From Anaerotruncus massiliensis (ex Togo et al. 2026) (GTDB taxonomy: Bacteria; Bacillota; Clostridia; Oscillospirales; Ruminococcaceae): a stretch of DNA of 64,000 bases. The translations under genes were made by a program, and so were the position numbers. The notes under the pieces were generated by a model. The model worked only from the letters and a program-made list of their open reading frames with translations, was not told the origin of the DNA and searched no databases. Shown here in pieces: positions 34,441 through 43,687 of the stretch; positions within the stretch are counted from its first letter, which is position 1; every line of letters starts with the position of its first letter. The DNA lies in contig NZ_LT962687.1 in the NCBI RefSeq assembly GCF_900199635.1, positions 2,232,541 to 2,296,540 on the forward strand, written 5' to 3'.

Positions 34441-35409
34441 ATGGAACCGGAACCGCGCGCGATGATCTTCGACCTCTACCGGGGCACCACACACGACGGG
34501 CCGGGTCTGCGCTCCACCGTCTTTTTCAAGGGCTGCCCCCTCGCCTGCCGGTGGTGCCACAACCCCGAGGGCATCGCCTTCACCCAGCGGGTGTGGTGGG
34601 AGGCGCGCAAATGCATCGGCTGCCTGAGCTGCCGCGCAGCCTGCCCCACCGGCGCGAACCGGCCGCGGGAGGAGGGCGTCTTCATCGACGACGCGTCCTG
34701 CGTCCGCTGCGGCGCATGCGTGTCCGCCTGCCCCTCCAGGGCTCTCTCCTTCGTGGCGCGGGAGTGGCGGCTTTCGGAACTCATGCGCGAGGTCCTCAAG
34801 GACCGGCACTACTACGGGCAGTTCGGCGGCGGGGTGACCGCCTCGGGCGGGGAAGCGCTGGCGCAGCATTCGTTTGTCGCCGCTTTTTTCCGGGAGCTGA
34901 GACGGGAAGGCGTTCATACCGCCCTCGACACGAGCGGGTACGCCCCCCGGGAAGCGCTCGAAGCGGTCCTTCCCTTCACCGACTGCGTCCTCTACGATGT
35001 CAAGCTGCTGGACGACGGCCGGCACCGCCGCCTGACCGGAAAAAGCAACCGGCTGATCCTTCAGAATCTGGAGCTCCTCGGCGGAGAAATCCGGTCCGGG
35101 CGCGCCCGCTGCGAGCTGTGGATCCGGACCCCGCTCATCCCCGGAGCGACGGCCGACGCGGAAAACCTCTCCGCCATCGGCGCCTACCTCGCGGGGACGC
35201 TGGGGGACGCCGTCTCCCGGTGGGAGCTCTGCGCCTTCAATAACGCCTGCATTGGCAAATACCGGAGGCTGGGCCTGCCGTGGGAATACGAAGGCATCCC
35301 GCTCCTCGGCCGGGAGGAAGCGGCGCGGCTGCGGGAAGCGGCGCTGTCCGCCGGGTTCGGCGAAAGCCGCCTCGCAGTCACCGGAATCCTGGCCTCCGGG
35401 GGGGCGTGA
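34441..35409 (+). CDS. glycyl radical enzyme activase (radical SAM)
   Basis: 322 residues. Installs the Gly734 radical on the nearby enzyme using S-adenosylmethionine. Radical SAM ligands Cys32, Cys36 and Cys39 (GCPLACRWCHNPEG). A ferredoxin-like insert carries two more 4Fe-4S sites, Cys58/61/64/68 and Cys87/90/93/97. This is the layout of activases for dehydratase/lyase-type enzymes, not PflA. GGGVTASGGEAL is the SAM-binding GGE motif. Probably dedicated to the enzyme at 30961. Confidence 0.95.
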   Translation: MEPEPRAMIFDLYRGTTHDGPGLRSTVFFKGCPLACRWCHNPEGIAFTQRVWWEARKCIGCLSCRAACPTGANRPREEGVFIDDASCVRCGACVSACPSRALSFVAREWRLSELMREVLKDRHYYGQFGGGVTASGGEALAQHSFVAAFFRELRREGVHTALDTSGYAPREALEAVLPFTDCVLYDVKLLDDGRHRRLTGKSNRLILQNLELLGGEIRSGRARCELWIRTPLIPGATADAENLSAIGAYLAGTLGDAVSRWELCAFNNACIGKYRRLGLPWEYEGIPLLGREEAARLREAALSAGFGESRLAVTGILASGGA

Positions 35410-35425
35410 CCGCCCAAAGCACACA

Positions 35426-35463
35426 AAAAGGCCCCCGGAGCCGGCGGCTCCGGGGGACCTTTC
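35426..35463. terminator. bidirectional terminator between activase and glgA
   Basis: AAAGGCCCCCGGAGCC / GGCTCCGGGGGACCTTT hairpin between convergent genes, with A and T runs on the two sides. Confidence 0.88.
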
Positions 35464-35472
35464 TTCTGAAAT

Positions 35473-36915
35473 CTAACCGAGCTGGTCGTAGAGGGACTGG
35501 TAGGCCTGCGCGCTGCTGCGCCAGGAGAAATCCTGTTCCATGCCGCGCCGCACCATCTCGTCCCAGCAGGAACGGGTGTCGTAGAAGACCCGCTCCGCAT
35601 AGAAGATCGTGTCAAGCATCTCCTCCGCGTTATAATTCGCAAAGGAGAAGCCGGTGCCCGTCTGGACGTACTCGTTGTAGGGCTCGACCGTGTCCTTGAG
35701 GCCGCCCGTCTCCCGCACGATGGGCACCGTGCCGTAACGCAGGGAGATCAGCTGGGTGAGGCCGCAGGGCTCGAACAGGGAGGGCATCAGCATCGCGTCG
35801 GCGGCCGCGTAGAGCTTATGGGCGCGGTCGTCGTTGAAGTAGATGTTGGCGGAGACCTTCTCCTTGCGCTCCCACTCGTAGCGGCGGAAGAGGTCCTCGT
35901 ATTTCTTGTCGCCCGTGCCGATGATGACCAGCTGGATCCGCGAGGTGAGCAGCCAGTCCATCACCCGCTCCACGAGGTCAAGCCCCTTTTGGTCGGTGAG
36001 GCGGGTGATCATGCCGACCATCATCACCTCAGGGTCCTCAGGCAGCGCCAGCTCCCGCTGGAGCGCGGCCTTGTTGGCCGCCTTTCCCTGGCGCACGCCG
36101 TTTTTGTCATAGTTCGCGTAGAGCTTGCGGTCGGTCACCGGGTCATAGATGTCGTAGTCGATGCCGTTGAGGATGCCGCTGAGGGTTCCGCTCTTGGCGC
36201 GCAGCAGGCCGTCCAGTCCCTCGCCGTAGGAGGGCTGCTGGATCTCCCACGCGTAGGTGCCGCTGACCGTCGTGATCCGGTCGGCGTAGACGAGCCCGCC
36301 CTTGAGCATGTTGGCGTCCCGGTGGAACTCGAGCCGGTCGGGGGTGAACGCCCGGTCGGGCAGGCCGGTGAACCGCTTCATCGCCGGGATGTCCCATACC
36401 CCCTGGAAACGCAGGTTGTGGATCGTCACGACGGTGCGGATGCCGCGGTAGAAGGGATTGTCCCTGAACATCTCGTGCAGGAAGACGGGAACCAGCCCCG
36501 CCTGCCAGTCGTGGCAGTGGATGACGTCGGGACGGAAGCCCACGGTCGGCAGGATCGAAAGGGCCGCCTTGGAGAAGAAGCAGAACTTTTCGATGTCCCA
36601 CAGCAAATCGCCGTAGGGCTTGTCGCCGCCGAAGTAGTGCTCGTTGTCGATGAAGTAGTAGGTGATGCCCTCCACCCGGCAGGTCATGACGCCCACGTAG
36701 ACGCGGCCCAGGCCGCCCAGCTCCATCTGGAAGCTGTCCACGTACTGGAACTGGCCGCGGTATTTTTCGGGGATGCAGGTATAGTCGGGCAGGACGACGC
36801 GCACGTCGTAACGGCTTTTGTCGAGCGCCTTGGGCAGCGCGCCGGCCACGTCGGCCAGTCCTCCCGTCTTGATGAACGGCACGCATTCCGATGCGACAAA
36901 CAGGATGTTCTTCAT
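35473..36915 (-). CDS. glgA: glycogen synthase
   Basis: 480 residues from ATG 36915 (GGAGGAGG at 7 bases). GT5 enzyme that adds glucose from ADP-glucose to glycogen. N-terminal KTGGLADVAGALPKAL binds ADP-glucose. The C-terminal half has RLTDQKGLDL and SLFEPCGLTQLISLRYGTVPI, including the E-x7-E motif. Length is standard. It is isolated; glgBCDP genes are not in the window. The 180-bp upstream region contains a TATACT -10-like element. Confidence 0.97.
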   Translation of the reverse strand: MKNILFVASECVPFIKTGGLADVAGALPKALDKSRYDVRVVLPDYTCIPEKYRGQFQYVDSFQMELGGLGRVYVGVMTCRVEGITYYFIDNEHYFGGDKPYGDLLWDIEKFCFFSKAALSILPTVGFRPDVIHCHDWQAGLVPVFLHEMFRDNPFYRGIRTVVTIHNLRFQGVWDIPAMKRFTGLPDRAFTPDRLEFHRDANMLKGGLVYADRITTVSGTYAWEIQQPSYGEGLDGLLRAKSGTLSGILNGIDYDIYDPVTDRKLYANYDKNGVRQGKAANKAALQRELALPEDPEVMMVGMITRLTDQKGLDLVERVMDWLLTSRIQLVIIGTGDKKYEDLFRRYEWERKEKVSANIYFNDDRAHKLYAAADAMLMPSLFEPCGLTQLISLRYGTVPIVRETGGLKDTVEPYNEYVQTGTGFSFANYNAEEMLDTIFYAERVFYDTRSCWDEMVRRGMEQDFSWRSSAQAYQSLYDQLG

Positions 36916-37060
36916 GTCATTTCCTCCTCCCATGTCAAAGGGGCCCGCCGGTTCTTTTTTTCCAGTATACTACAATTGGCGGGAGAGATAAAGTCGCACG
37001 GAAGCGATTATACGATATATCCCAGATTTTCCCCCTCCATTTTGTGGAATAGAGCCAAAG

Positions 37061-37089
37061 AAAAGCCCCCGGCTCCGCCGGGGGCTTTT
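37061..37089 (-). terminator. terminator of the 181-residue membrane protein gene
   Basis: 13-bp arms AAAAGCCCCCGGC / GCCGGGGGCTTTT around TCC, 12 bp past the stop codon. Confidence 0.92.
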
Positions 37090-37100
37090 GGGCTGGAAAT

Positions 37101-37646
37101 TCAGCGGTACATCCGGTAGCCCCGGATGCTGTAGAGGATCAGCAGCGGGCCGACGACCGGCGTGACCACCGCCGCGACGGCGAGGATGCCGGCCGCGTAG
37201 ATGAACGCCCCGCCGATGAGCGGCATGAGCGAGAGGATGGCCAGGATGCTCACGATCGTGGGCAGGCCGGCGATGACCGTAAAAAGCACACACTGCTTGC
37301 GCGAGTAAAAATAAAAAACGAGATAGTAGACCACCAGCGTGCCCACGCTCACGAGCAGGTCGGCCAGCGTGCTGAACGGATAGCGCAGCAGCACCGCGGC
37401 GACCGAGACGATCGGCAGCGCGTAGGCGAGCGGAACGCTGGCGAACACGTCGTAGACGCGGCGGTTGAGGTGCTTCATCGAGTCGCCGATCTGTCCGAGC
37501 ATGAAGAGCTGGAAGAAGGGGATGAACGCAAAGAAGGGATTCGGAAGGCCGCGCACGACCGCGAGCCGGTAGATCGCGTAGGACTGCAACAGATAGACGC
37601 CCAGCGCGAGCAGGCTGGTGAGGAAACTTCCGCCGAAATGAAACAT
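37101..37646 (-). CDS. polytopic membrane protein of unknown function
   Basis: 181 residues, mostly hydrophobic, with about five membrane helices. The stretch FFAFIPFFQLFMLGQIGDS is seen in many uncharacterised Firmicute membrane proteins. SD GGGAGAA. No catalytic motif is visible. It stands alone between glgA and a small membrane protein gene, with its own terminator. Confidence 0.72.
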   Translation of the reverse strand: MFHFGGSFLTSLLALGVYLLQSYAIYRLAVVRGLPNPFFAFIPFFQLFMLGQIGDSMKHLNRRVYDVFASVPLAYALPIVSVAAVLLRYPFSTLADLLVSVGTLVVYYLVFYFYSRKQCVLFTVIAGLPTIVSILAILSLMPLIGGAFIYAAGILAVAAVVTPVVGPLLILYSIRGYRMYR

Positions 37647-37844
37647 TGTGATTCTCCCATCGTGATAGAATGTCCGCGCCGCGCGGGCGCCCTGTCAAAA
37701 GCATGGGCATCCGGGCGCGTTCCTAATCGCCCGCCGCCACAGGCAGGCGCAATTTGCCGGCGCCGATTGCCCGCGTTTATTATAGCATGCGGGCCGCCCG
37801 AAGAAAAGCAGGAGAAGGGAATTGCCCATTCGGCGCGCGGGCGC

Positions 37845-37879
37845 AAAAAAGGTCCGGAGCCTTCGCTCCGGGCCTTTTT
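37845..37879 (-). terminator. terminator of the 56-residue protein gene
   Basis: GGTCCGGAGC / GCTCCGGGCC stem with loop CTTC, flanked by six A and five T residues, directly after the stop codon. Confidence 0.85.
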
Positions 37880-37885
37880 CAGCTC

Positions 37886-38056
37886 CTACTTCTGCACCGG
37901 GCCGTGCGTCAGGAAGATCACTTCGCCCGACGGACGCTCCCTGCGGGCGCTCCAGCGCGGGCGGTAGCTTTCGCCCAGGAACCGTTCCATCCCGCGCGCG
38001 CAGAGGAACCCGACCACCCCGGTGAACAGCAGTCCCGCGACAATCAGCACTTCCAT
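37886..38056 (-). CDS. small membrane protein, 56 residues
   Basis: Starts at ATG 38056 with a strong SD (GGGGAGGGGG) and stops at TAG 37886, 7 bases before a clear terminator. It therefore has all the signals of a real gene. One N-terminal membrane helix (LIVAGLLFTGVVGFLCA), then a basic, Arg-rich cytoplasmic tail ending in IFLTHGPVQK. Function unknown. Located between the membrane protein gene and kdpE, but separated from kdp by a terminator. Confidence 0.75.
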   Translation of the reverse strand: MEVLIVAGLLFTGVVGFLCARGMERFLGESYRPRWSARRERPSGEVIFLTHGPVQK

Positions 38057-38152
38057 GCGCCCCCTCCCCTGTCTTCTGGTTCCATTATACCCCCCGGGCC
38101 GTTAGGGCGGGGTAAAGCTTTCGGGTCGGGGCGTTAATATTGTATAAAGACA

Positions 38153-38188
38153 GAAGGCCCGCCGCTGCGTCTGCAGCGGCGGGCCTTC
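38153..38188 (-). terminator. hairpin at the end of kdpDE
   Basis: 16-bp arms GAAGGCCCGCCGCTGC / GCAGCGGCGGGCCTTC around GTCT, 14 bp beyond the kdpE stop, followed on the minus strand by TGTCTTT. Confidence 0.8.
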
Positions 38189-38201
38189 CGGTCGCGGGCG
38201 G

Positions 38202-38924
38202 TCAGGCGTCGGCCTCCGGGCTGTTCACGATGCGGAGCATCCGGTAGCCCACGCCCACGTGGGTCTGGATGTATTTCGGCTGGGAGGGGACCTGTTCGAT
38301 CTTTTTGCGCAGGGTGGCCATGAAAACCCGCAGCGAGGGGGTGTCGCTCGGCAGGACGTTGCCCCAGATCTCCTTGAGAATCATATTGTGGGTGAGCACC
38401 TTCCCGACATTGTGCGCCAGCAGGCAGAGCAGCTTATATTCGATCGGCGTGAGGTGGACCTCCTCGCCGTCCACATAGGCGCAGCCCGCGGCGTAGTCAA
38501 TTTTGAGCCCGCCGTTTTCAAAGACGCTGCTCTCCGCCCCCGGCCGCGCGCTGTCGTACCGGATGCGCCGTAGCGCCACCCGCACGCGGGCAAGCAGCTC
38601 GTCGGCGGAGAACGGCTTGGTCAGGTAGTCGTCCGCCCCCGCGTCGAGGGCGCTGATCTTGTCGCGGTCCTCGCTGCGCGCGCTCACCACGATGATCGGC
38701 AGGCTGCTCCAGCCGCGCACCTTTTTGATGATCTCCACCCCGTCCATATCGGGCAGGCCGAGGTCGAGGATCATGATGTCCGGATGGCCGGACACCGCCT
38801 GCATCAGCGCGGACGCACCCGTCTCGGCGGTCAGGTAGTCGTAGCCCTGCGTCTCCAGCGTGGTGGCGATCAGGTTCCGGACCGCCTTATCGTCCTCGAC
38901 CACGAGGATGGAAGTCTTATTCAT
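38202..38924 (-). CDS. kdpE: KdpE-type response regulator
   Basis: 240 residues. Receiver domain with phospho-acceptor Asp54 (MILDLGLPDMDG) and DYLTKPF Lys, then an OmpR-type winged helix (LTPIEYKLLCLLA). Activated by the KdpD kinase encoded just upstream (8-bp overlap) and predicted to switch on kdpFABC under K+ limitation. The target promoter is 2.8 kb away and divergent. Confidence 0.95.
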   Translation of the reverse strand: MNKTSILVVEDDKAVRNLIATTLETQGYDYLTAETGASALMQAVSGHPDIMILDLGLPDMDGVEIIKKVRGWSSLPIIVVSARSEDRDKISALDAGADDYLTKPFSADELLARVRVALRRIRYDSARPGAESSVFENGGLKIDYAAGCAYVDGEEVHLTPIEYKLLCLLAHNVGKVLTHNMILKEIWGNVLPSDTPSLRVFMATLRKKIEQVPSQPKYIQTHVGVGYRMLRIVNSPEADA

Positions 38925-41616
38925 GGCAGTTCACCTCTTCAGCTTGCAGTGTAAAGGAAAATACAGTGCCGTGCGGGAGGTTGTCCCGCACCGTGATCGT
39001 CCCGCCGTGGGCGGTTATGATCGATTTGCAGAGCGAAAGCCCCAGCCCCAGCCCGCGGCGGCCGTCTCCCCCGCGCTTATGCTGCGCGGTGTAGAACATC
39101 TGGAAGAGCTTCTCCTTGGCCTCGTCGGGGATGCCCCCGCCGTCGTCCGCAATCTCCACCCGGACCATCTCCCCCTCCCGCCGGGCCGAGATCGTAATCC
39201 GGCTTCCGGCCGGGGTGTATTTGACGGCGTTGTCCACGATGTTGATGATCACCTGGATGATCAGCCGGGAATCCATCCGCGCCATCAGCAGGTCGTCCTC
39301 CTGCACGGTGGCGATCGTATGCTCGCAGCTCCGGCGGCTCAGGTGCAGGAGCGCCTCCCCGATCACCTCGTCGAGCAGCTCGGGCTCCATGCGGATGTTC
39401 ATCGTGCCGTTTTCGATCCGCGTCACCGACAGCAGGTTCTCCACAAGGTTGATCAGCCACATCGCGTCGTCGTAGATGTCGGTGTAGAGCTGGTGCTTTT
39501 TTTCCTCGCCGAGCTTTTCCGCGCTGCCCATCAGGATGCCGGCGTTGCCGGATATGCTCGTCAGCGGGGTGCGCAGGTCGTGGGAGATCGCGCGCAGCAG
39601 GTTGGCGCGCAGCTGTTCCTGCTCCACCTGCATGGAAATCCGCTTCTTCTGCTCGGCCTCCCGCATCTTCTCCAGCGCGAGGGCGAATTCGCCCAGCATC
39701 GCGATCAGGATGTTGCGGTCGAAGACGTCGAGCGGCGCGCCGTCGTCCATCGCGATGCCCACCACCGCGAAGACGGTGTCGTGGTTGCGCACCGCGAGGT
39801 AGAGGCATTTGGAACCGGGCAGCGTGTCGGTCGTCGCGCCCGCGTGCTTGTTGTTGCGGTAGACCCAGTGGGCCACCGCGCGCTCGTCCGCCGCCGTATA
39901 CCGGGCGGTATCCCCCTGTGCGCCGGGCGCGGTCCAGACGCCCGGCTCCCCGGGACCCGCCGCGTCGAGCGGATAGAGGAGCACCGTCTTGTTCAGCAGG
40001 CGGATGAGCTGGCCGGCCATCTGCTCAAACGCCTCCCGTTCGGTCTCGGCGCGCAGGAGCTTCTGGCTCGTTTCCAAAAGGACCTCGGTGCGGTAGGCCT
40101 TCATCGCGGCCTGCCGCGCCTGACTGCGAACCCGCATCGTCAGCGTGCTGGTCAGGAAGGAGGCCGTGAACATGACGCCAAAGGTGACGTAGTAGCCGGG
40201 GTCGTTGAAGCGGAAGGTGAGATAGGGGGCCGTAAACAGGTAGTTGAAGGCGAGCACGCTGAGCAGCGAGGCGGCCGCGCCGTAAATCCTGCTGCGGGTG
40301 CACATCGCGACGAAGAGCACGCCGAGGATATAGACGGTAATAATGTTCGCCTCGCGGAAGTTCCAGCGGGAAAAGAGCATGGAAATCAGGGAGGCGGCCG
40401 CGAGGATCCCGGCGGTCTTGAGGGTGTCCGCACCCGAAAGCCCGGCGGACAGCTTCCGCCAGCGGCGCGCGGCGGTGTAGGGCGGGGCGTTGTCGGGGAT
40501 GATGTGGATATCGATGTTGGGCGCGAGCACGGTCAGCCGTTCCACCAGGTTCTGGCGGCGGACGAAGAGGCCCTTCCGGTTGTTCGAGCGGCCGATGACG
40601 ATCTTCGAGACGCCGCTCACCTTGGCGTACTCCGCGATCTGCGCCGGGATGTCCTCTCCATAGACGGTGGCGATGTGCGCGCCGAGCTGCTCGGCCAGCC
40701 GCAGGTTTTCCCGCAGGCGGCCGCGGTTTTCCCCGTCCAGCTCGGCGGTACCGGGCGTCTCGACAAAGAGGGCGGTGAAGCTGCCGTGGAACGCTCCCGC
40801 CATGCGGGCCGCGGTGCGGATGACCTTGGCGTTGGAAGGGGAGCTCGACAGGCAGATGAGGATGTGTTCCTCGGTGTAATAGTCGGCGCCCAGCGGCTTG
40901 CCGCGCTCCGCGATGCGGTTCACCCGGTCGGCGGTGCGGCGCAGCGCGATCTCCCGCAGGGCCACGAGGTTCTCCCGCGTGAAGAAATGCCCGAGCGCCC
41001 GGTGCGCCTGGTCGGACGCGTAGATCTTCCCCTCCGACAGCCGCTCGATCAGGTCGTCCGGCTCGATGTCCACGAGCTTGACCTGGTCGGCGGAGTCAAA
41101 GACGCTGTCGGGCACCCGCTCCCGCACGATCACCCCGGTGATCGAGGCCACGATGTCGTTGAGGCTTTCGATGTGCTGGACGTTCACCGTCGTGTAGACG
41201 TCGACGCCCGCCTTGAGAAGCTCCTCGATGTCCTGGTACCGCTTGCGGTGGCGGCAGCCCTCGGCGTTCGTATGGGCCAGCTCATCCACCAGGATGAGCT
41301 GTGGGCGCCGCGCGATCGCGCCGTCGAGGTCGAACTCCCGCAGCGCGACCCCCTTGTGGGAGAGGGTGAGCGGCGGCAGCCGCTCGAGCCCGTCGAGCAG
41401 CCCGAGCGTGGCGGGCCGGGTGTGCGGCTCGATATAGCCCGCCACCACGTCCACGCCCGCGTCCTTCGCGGCATGCGCGGCTTCAAGCATCGCGTAGGTC
41501 TTGCCGACCCCCGCGGCATACCCGAAAAAGATTTTGAGGCGGCCCCGGCTTTCTTTGGGCTTCTCCCCCTTGATCCGGGTGAGGAGCTGGTCGGGGTCGA
41601 GGCGCTGTTCGTCCAT
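38917..41616 (-). CDS. kdpD: KdpD osmosensitive K+ sensor histidine kinase
   Basis: 899 residues from ATG 41616 (SD GGAGGT; a longer frame lacks support). Order: KdpD N-terminal domain with Walker A GYAAGVGKTYAML and VDELAHTNAEG; a universal-stress-like domain; four closely spaced membrane helices (about residues 395-490); GAF-like region; HisKA with His679 in SHDLRTPLTS; and an ATPase domain with GLGLSLCKSII. Full-length sensor, unlike the N-terminal-only KdpD forms of some clostridia. Divergent from kdpFABC. Confidence 0.96.
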   Translation of the reverse strand: MDEQRLDPDQLLTRIKGEKPKESRGRLKIFFGYAAGVGKTYAMLEAAHAAKDAGVDVVAGYIEPHTRPATLGLLDGLERLPPLTLSHKGVALREFDLDGAIARRPQLILVDELAHTNAEGCRHRKRYQDIEELLKAGVDVYTTVNVQHIESLNDIVASITGVIVRERVPDSVFDSADQVKLVDIEPDDLIERLSEGKIYASDQAHRALGHFFTRENLVALREIALRRTADRVNRIAERGKPLGADYYTEEHILICLSSSPSNAKVIRTAARMAGAFHGSFTALFVETPGTAELDGENRGRLRENLRLAEQLGAHIATVYGEDIPAQIAEYAKVSGVSKIVIGRSNNRKGLFVRRQNLVERLTVLAPNIDIHIIPDNAPPYTAARRWRKLSAGLSGADTLKTAGILAAASLISMLFSRWNFREANIITVYILGVLFVAMCTRSRIYGAAASLLSVLAFNYLFTAPYLTFRFNDPGYYVTFGVMFTASFLTSTLTMRVRSQARQAAMKAYRTEVLLETSQKLLRAETEREAFEQMAGQLIRLLNKTVLLYPLDAAGPGEPGVWTAPGAQGDTARYTAADERAVAHWVYRNNKHAGATTDTLPGSKCLYLAVRNHDTVFAVVGIAMDDGAPLDVFDRNILIAMLGEFALALEKMREAEQKKRISMQVEQEQLRANLLRAISHDLRTPLTSISGNAGILMGSAEKLGEEKKHQLYTDIYDDAMWLINLVENLLSVTRIENGTMNIRMEPELLDEVIGEALLHLSRRSCEHTIATVQEDDLLMARMDSRLIIQVIINIVDNAVKYTPAGSRITISARREGEMVRVEIADDGGGIPDEAKEKLFQMFYTAQHKRGGDGRRGLGLGLSLCKSIITAHGGTITVRDNLPHGTVFSFTLQAEEVNCHE

Positions 41617-41696
41617 TTCCGCGCACCTCCGTTTCCTTCCCCAGTTTACCACAAAGATCGTTAGAAGAACATTACGATATCCGCGCCCGATGTAAA

Positions 41697-41794
41697 GATT
41701 CCGTTAAGATTCCATTAAGGGCCCTTCCGTTTACGGAACCTTAACGCCGGCCCCCCAAAGCCTAACGCCGCGTTTACGGCGTCCGTGCTATAAA
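41697..41794 (+). promoter_or_regulatory. kdpFABC promoter with candidate KdpE repeats
   Basis: TATAAA -10 at 41789-41794 without a good -35, as expected for an activated promoter. Upstream lie two back-to-back 11-bp direct repeats GATTCCGTTAA (41697-41707) and GATTCCATTAA (41708-41718). CGTTTACGG also appears twice (41728-41736, 41771-41779). Helically phased repeats fit binding by phosphorylated KdpE. No ydaO-type riboswitch is visible. Confidence 0.6.
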
Positions 41795-41845
41795 TAGAGC
41801 GTTGAGCAAAACACCCCAACACGAAAGAAAGAGGTGACCAACGCA

Positions 41846-41935
41846 ATGAGTGCCGTAATCGCCGCCATCGGCGCCGCATCGGTCCTGATGCTCGCTTATC
41901 TGGTTTATATTCTGTTCAGAGGTGATGAAAAATGA
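41846..41935 (+). CDS. kdpF: KdpF, small subunit of the K+-transporting ATPase
   Basis: 29 residues: a single hydrophobic helix ([20 protein letters not shown]) followed by FRGDEK, the classic KdpF pattern. SD AAAGAGGTG. Overlaps kdpA by 4 bases (ATGA). KdpF stabilises the KdpABC complex in the membrane. Confidence 0.92.
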   Translation: MSAVIAAIGAASVLMLAYLVYILFRGDEK

Positions 41936-43674
41936 CCAACCACATCCTGCAATATGTCCTTTATCTTTTGATCCTGGTTCTGCTGGCCGTCCCACTGGGC
42001 AAATATATGTACCACGTCATGACCGGCGAAAGGACCTTCCTCTCCCCCCTGCTGCGGCCGGTCGAAAAGGGGCTCTGCAAACTCATGCGCGTCGACCCGA
42101 CCCAGGAGATGACCTGGAAGCAGTACGCGCTGGCCGCCGTGATGTTCAGCGCCTTCGGATTTCTCTTCCTGCTCCTTCTCAATCTCTTCCAGGGCGTTCT
42201 GCCCCTCAACCCCGAAGGACTGCCCGGCTGCTCGTGGCATCTCTCCTTCAACACGGCGGCCTCCTTCGTGACCAATACCAACTGGCAGTCCTACTCGGGG
42301 GAGAGCACCCTCTCCTACCTCACGCAGATGCTCGGGCTGACAGTGCAGAACTTCGGCTCGGCCGCGACGGGAATCGCTGTGATGTTCGCACTCATCCGGG
42401 GGTTCACGCGGGTGAAATCCACCGGGCTCGGCAGCTTCTGGGCCGACCTTGTGCGGGTGACCCTCTACATACTCATCCCGCTGTCCATCGTGGTCGCGCT
42501 CGTCATCGCCTCCCAGGGCGTCGTACAGACGTTCTCGCCCTATGACACCGTCGATCTGCTCCAGCCGGTTGTGCTGGAGGACGGCGCCGCCGTTACCCGG
42601 CAGGTCGTCCCGCTCGGCCCAGCCGCCAGCCAGATCGCGATCAAACAGCTGGGAACCAACGGCGGCGGCTTCTTCGGGGTCAACTCGGCGCACCCCTTTG
42701 AAAACCCGAACGCGCTTTCCAACCTCTTCGAGATGATCTCCCTGCTGCTCATCCCGGTGGCCTGCTGCTTCACCTTCGGGTACGGCGTCCGGGACAAACG
42801 CCAGGGACGCGCGCTCTTTTTGGCGATGCTCATCCTGCTGGTGGCCTTCCTCGGCATCGCAGCGGCCTCGGAGGCGGGCGCCACGCCGCAGCTCGCGCAG
42901 GAGGGCGCGGTGGGCATCTCCGCGTCCGGCGCGCAGGCGGGCGGCAACATGGAGGGCAAGGAGTCCCGCTTTGGCATCGCGGCCTCCACAACGTGGGGCG
43001 TCTTCACGACCGCGGCCTCCAACGGCTCGGTCAACTCGATGCACGACAGCTACACCCCCTTCGGCGGCATGGTGGAGATGCTCCAGATGGAGCTCGGCGA
43101 GGTCGTCTTCGGCGGCGTCGGCTGCGGTCTCTACGGCATGGTCGGCTTTGCCATTCTCACCGTCTTCATCGCCGGGCTGATGGTCGGGCGCACGCCCGAA
43201 TACCTCGGCAAAAAGATCGAGCCGCGCGAGATGAAGATGGCGGTGCTCGTCTGTCTGGCCACCCCCGTCGCCATCCTGATCGGCACCGGGCTTGCCGCCG
43301 CGCTGCCCGCCACCGCCGATTCCCTCAACAACGCCGGCGCGCACGGCTTCTCCGAAATCCTCTACGCCTACTCGTCGGCCGGCGGAAACAACGGCTCCGC
43401 CTTCGCGGGCTTCAATGCGAACACCCCCTTCCTGAACGTCTCGATCGGCCTCGTGATGCTCTTTGTGCGGTTCGTGCCGCTCATCGCGACGCTCGCGATC
43501 GCGGGCTCCCTCGCGGGAAAAAAGAAGGTCGCGGAGAGCGCCGGGACCCTGCCCACCCACAACGCCCTCTTCATCGGGCTGCTGATCTTCGTGGTCCTGC
43601 TCGTCGGCGCGCTGAGCTTCTTCCCGGCGCTCGCGCTCGGACCCATCGCGGAGTTCTTCCAGATGATTGCTTAA
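41932..43674 (+). CDS. kdpA: K+-transporting ATPase subunit A
   Basis: 580 residues, about ten membrane helices. The K+ selectivity-filter segments are recognisable: [34 protein letters not shown] and [20 protein letters not shown]. Channel-like subunit that binds K+ with high affinity. Translation is coupled to kdpF. Normal length for the family. Confidence 0.97.
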   Translation: MTNHILQYVLYLLILVLLAVPLGKYMYHVMTGERTFLSPLLRPVEKGLCKLMRVDPTQEMTWKQYALAAVMFSAFGFLFLLLLNLFQGVLPLNPEGLPGCSWHLSFNTAASFVTNTNWQSYSGESTLSYLTQMLGLTVQNFGSAATGIAVMFALIRGFTRVKSTGLGSFWADLVRVTLYILIPLSIVVALVIASQGVVQTFSPYDTVDLLQPVVLEDGAAVTRQVVPLGPAASQIAIKQLGTNGGGFFGVNSAHPFENPNALSNLFEMISLLLIPVACCFTFGYGVRDKRQGRALFLAMLILLVAFLGIAAASEAGATPQLAQEGAVGISASGAQAGGNMEGKESRFGIAASTTWGVFTTAASNGSVNSMHDSYTPFGGMVEMLQMELGEVVFGGVGCGLYGMVGFAILTVFIAGLMVGRTPEYLGKKIEPREMKMAVLVCLATPVAILIGTGLAAALPATADSLNNAGAHGFSEILYAYSSAGGNNGSAFAGFNANTPFLNVSIGLVMLFVRFVPLIATLAIAGSLAGKKKVAESAGTLPTHNALFIGLLIFVVLLVGALSFFPALALGPIAEFFQMIA

Positions 43675-43687
43675 AGGAGTGAACCTC

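Noticed and set aside
38860-41664. 934-codon plus-strand frame opposite kdpD
   Set aside because: Length is due to high GC third positions on the other strand; kdpD motifs on the minus strand are unambiguous.
41617-41845. Possible c-di-AMP (ydaO) riboswitch before kdpF
   Set aside because: The region is short, lacks the long conserved ydaO core, and is better explained by KdpE-type repeats and a promoter.
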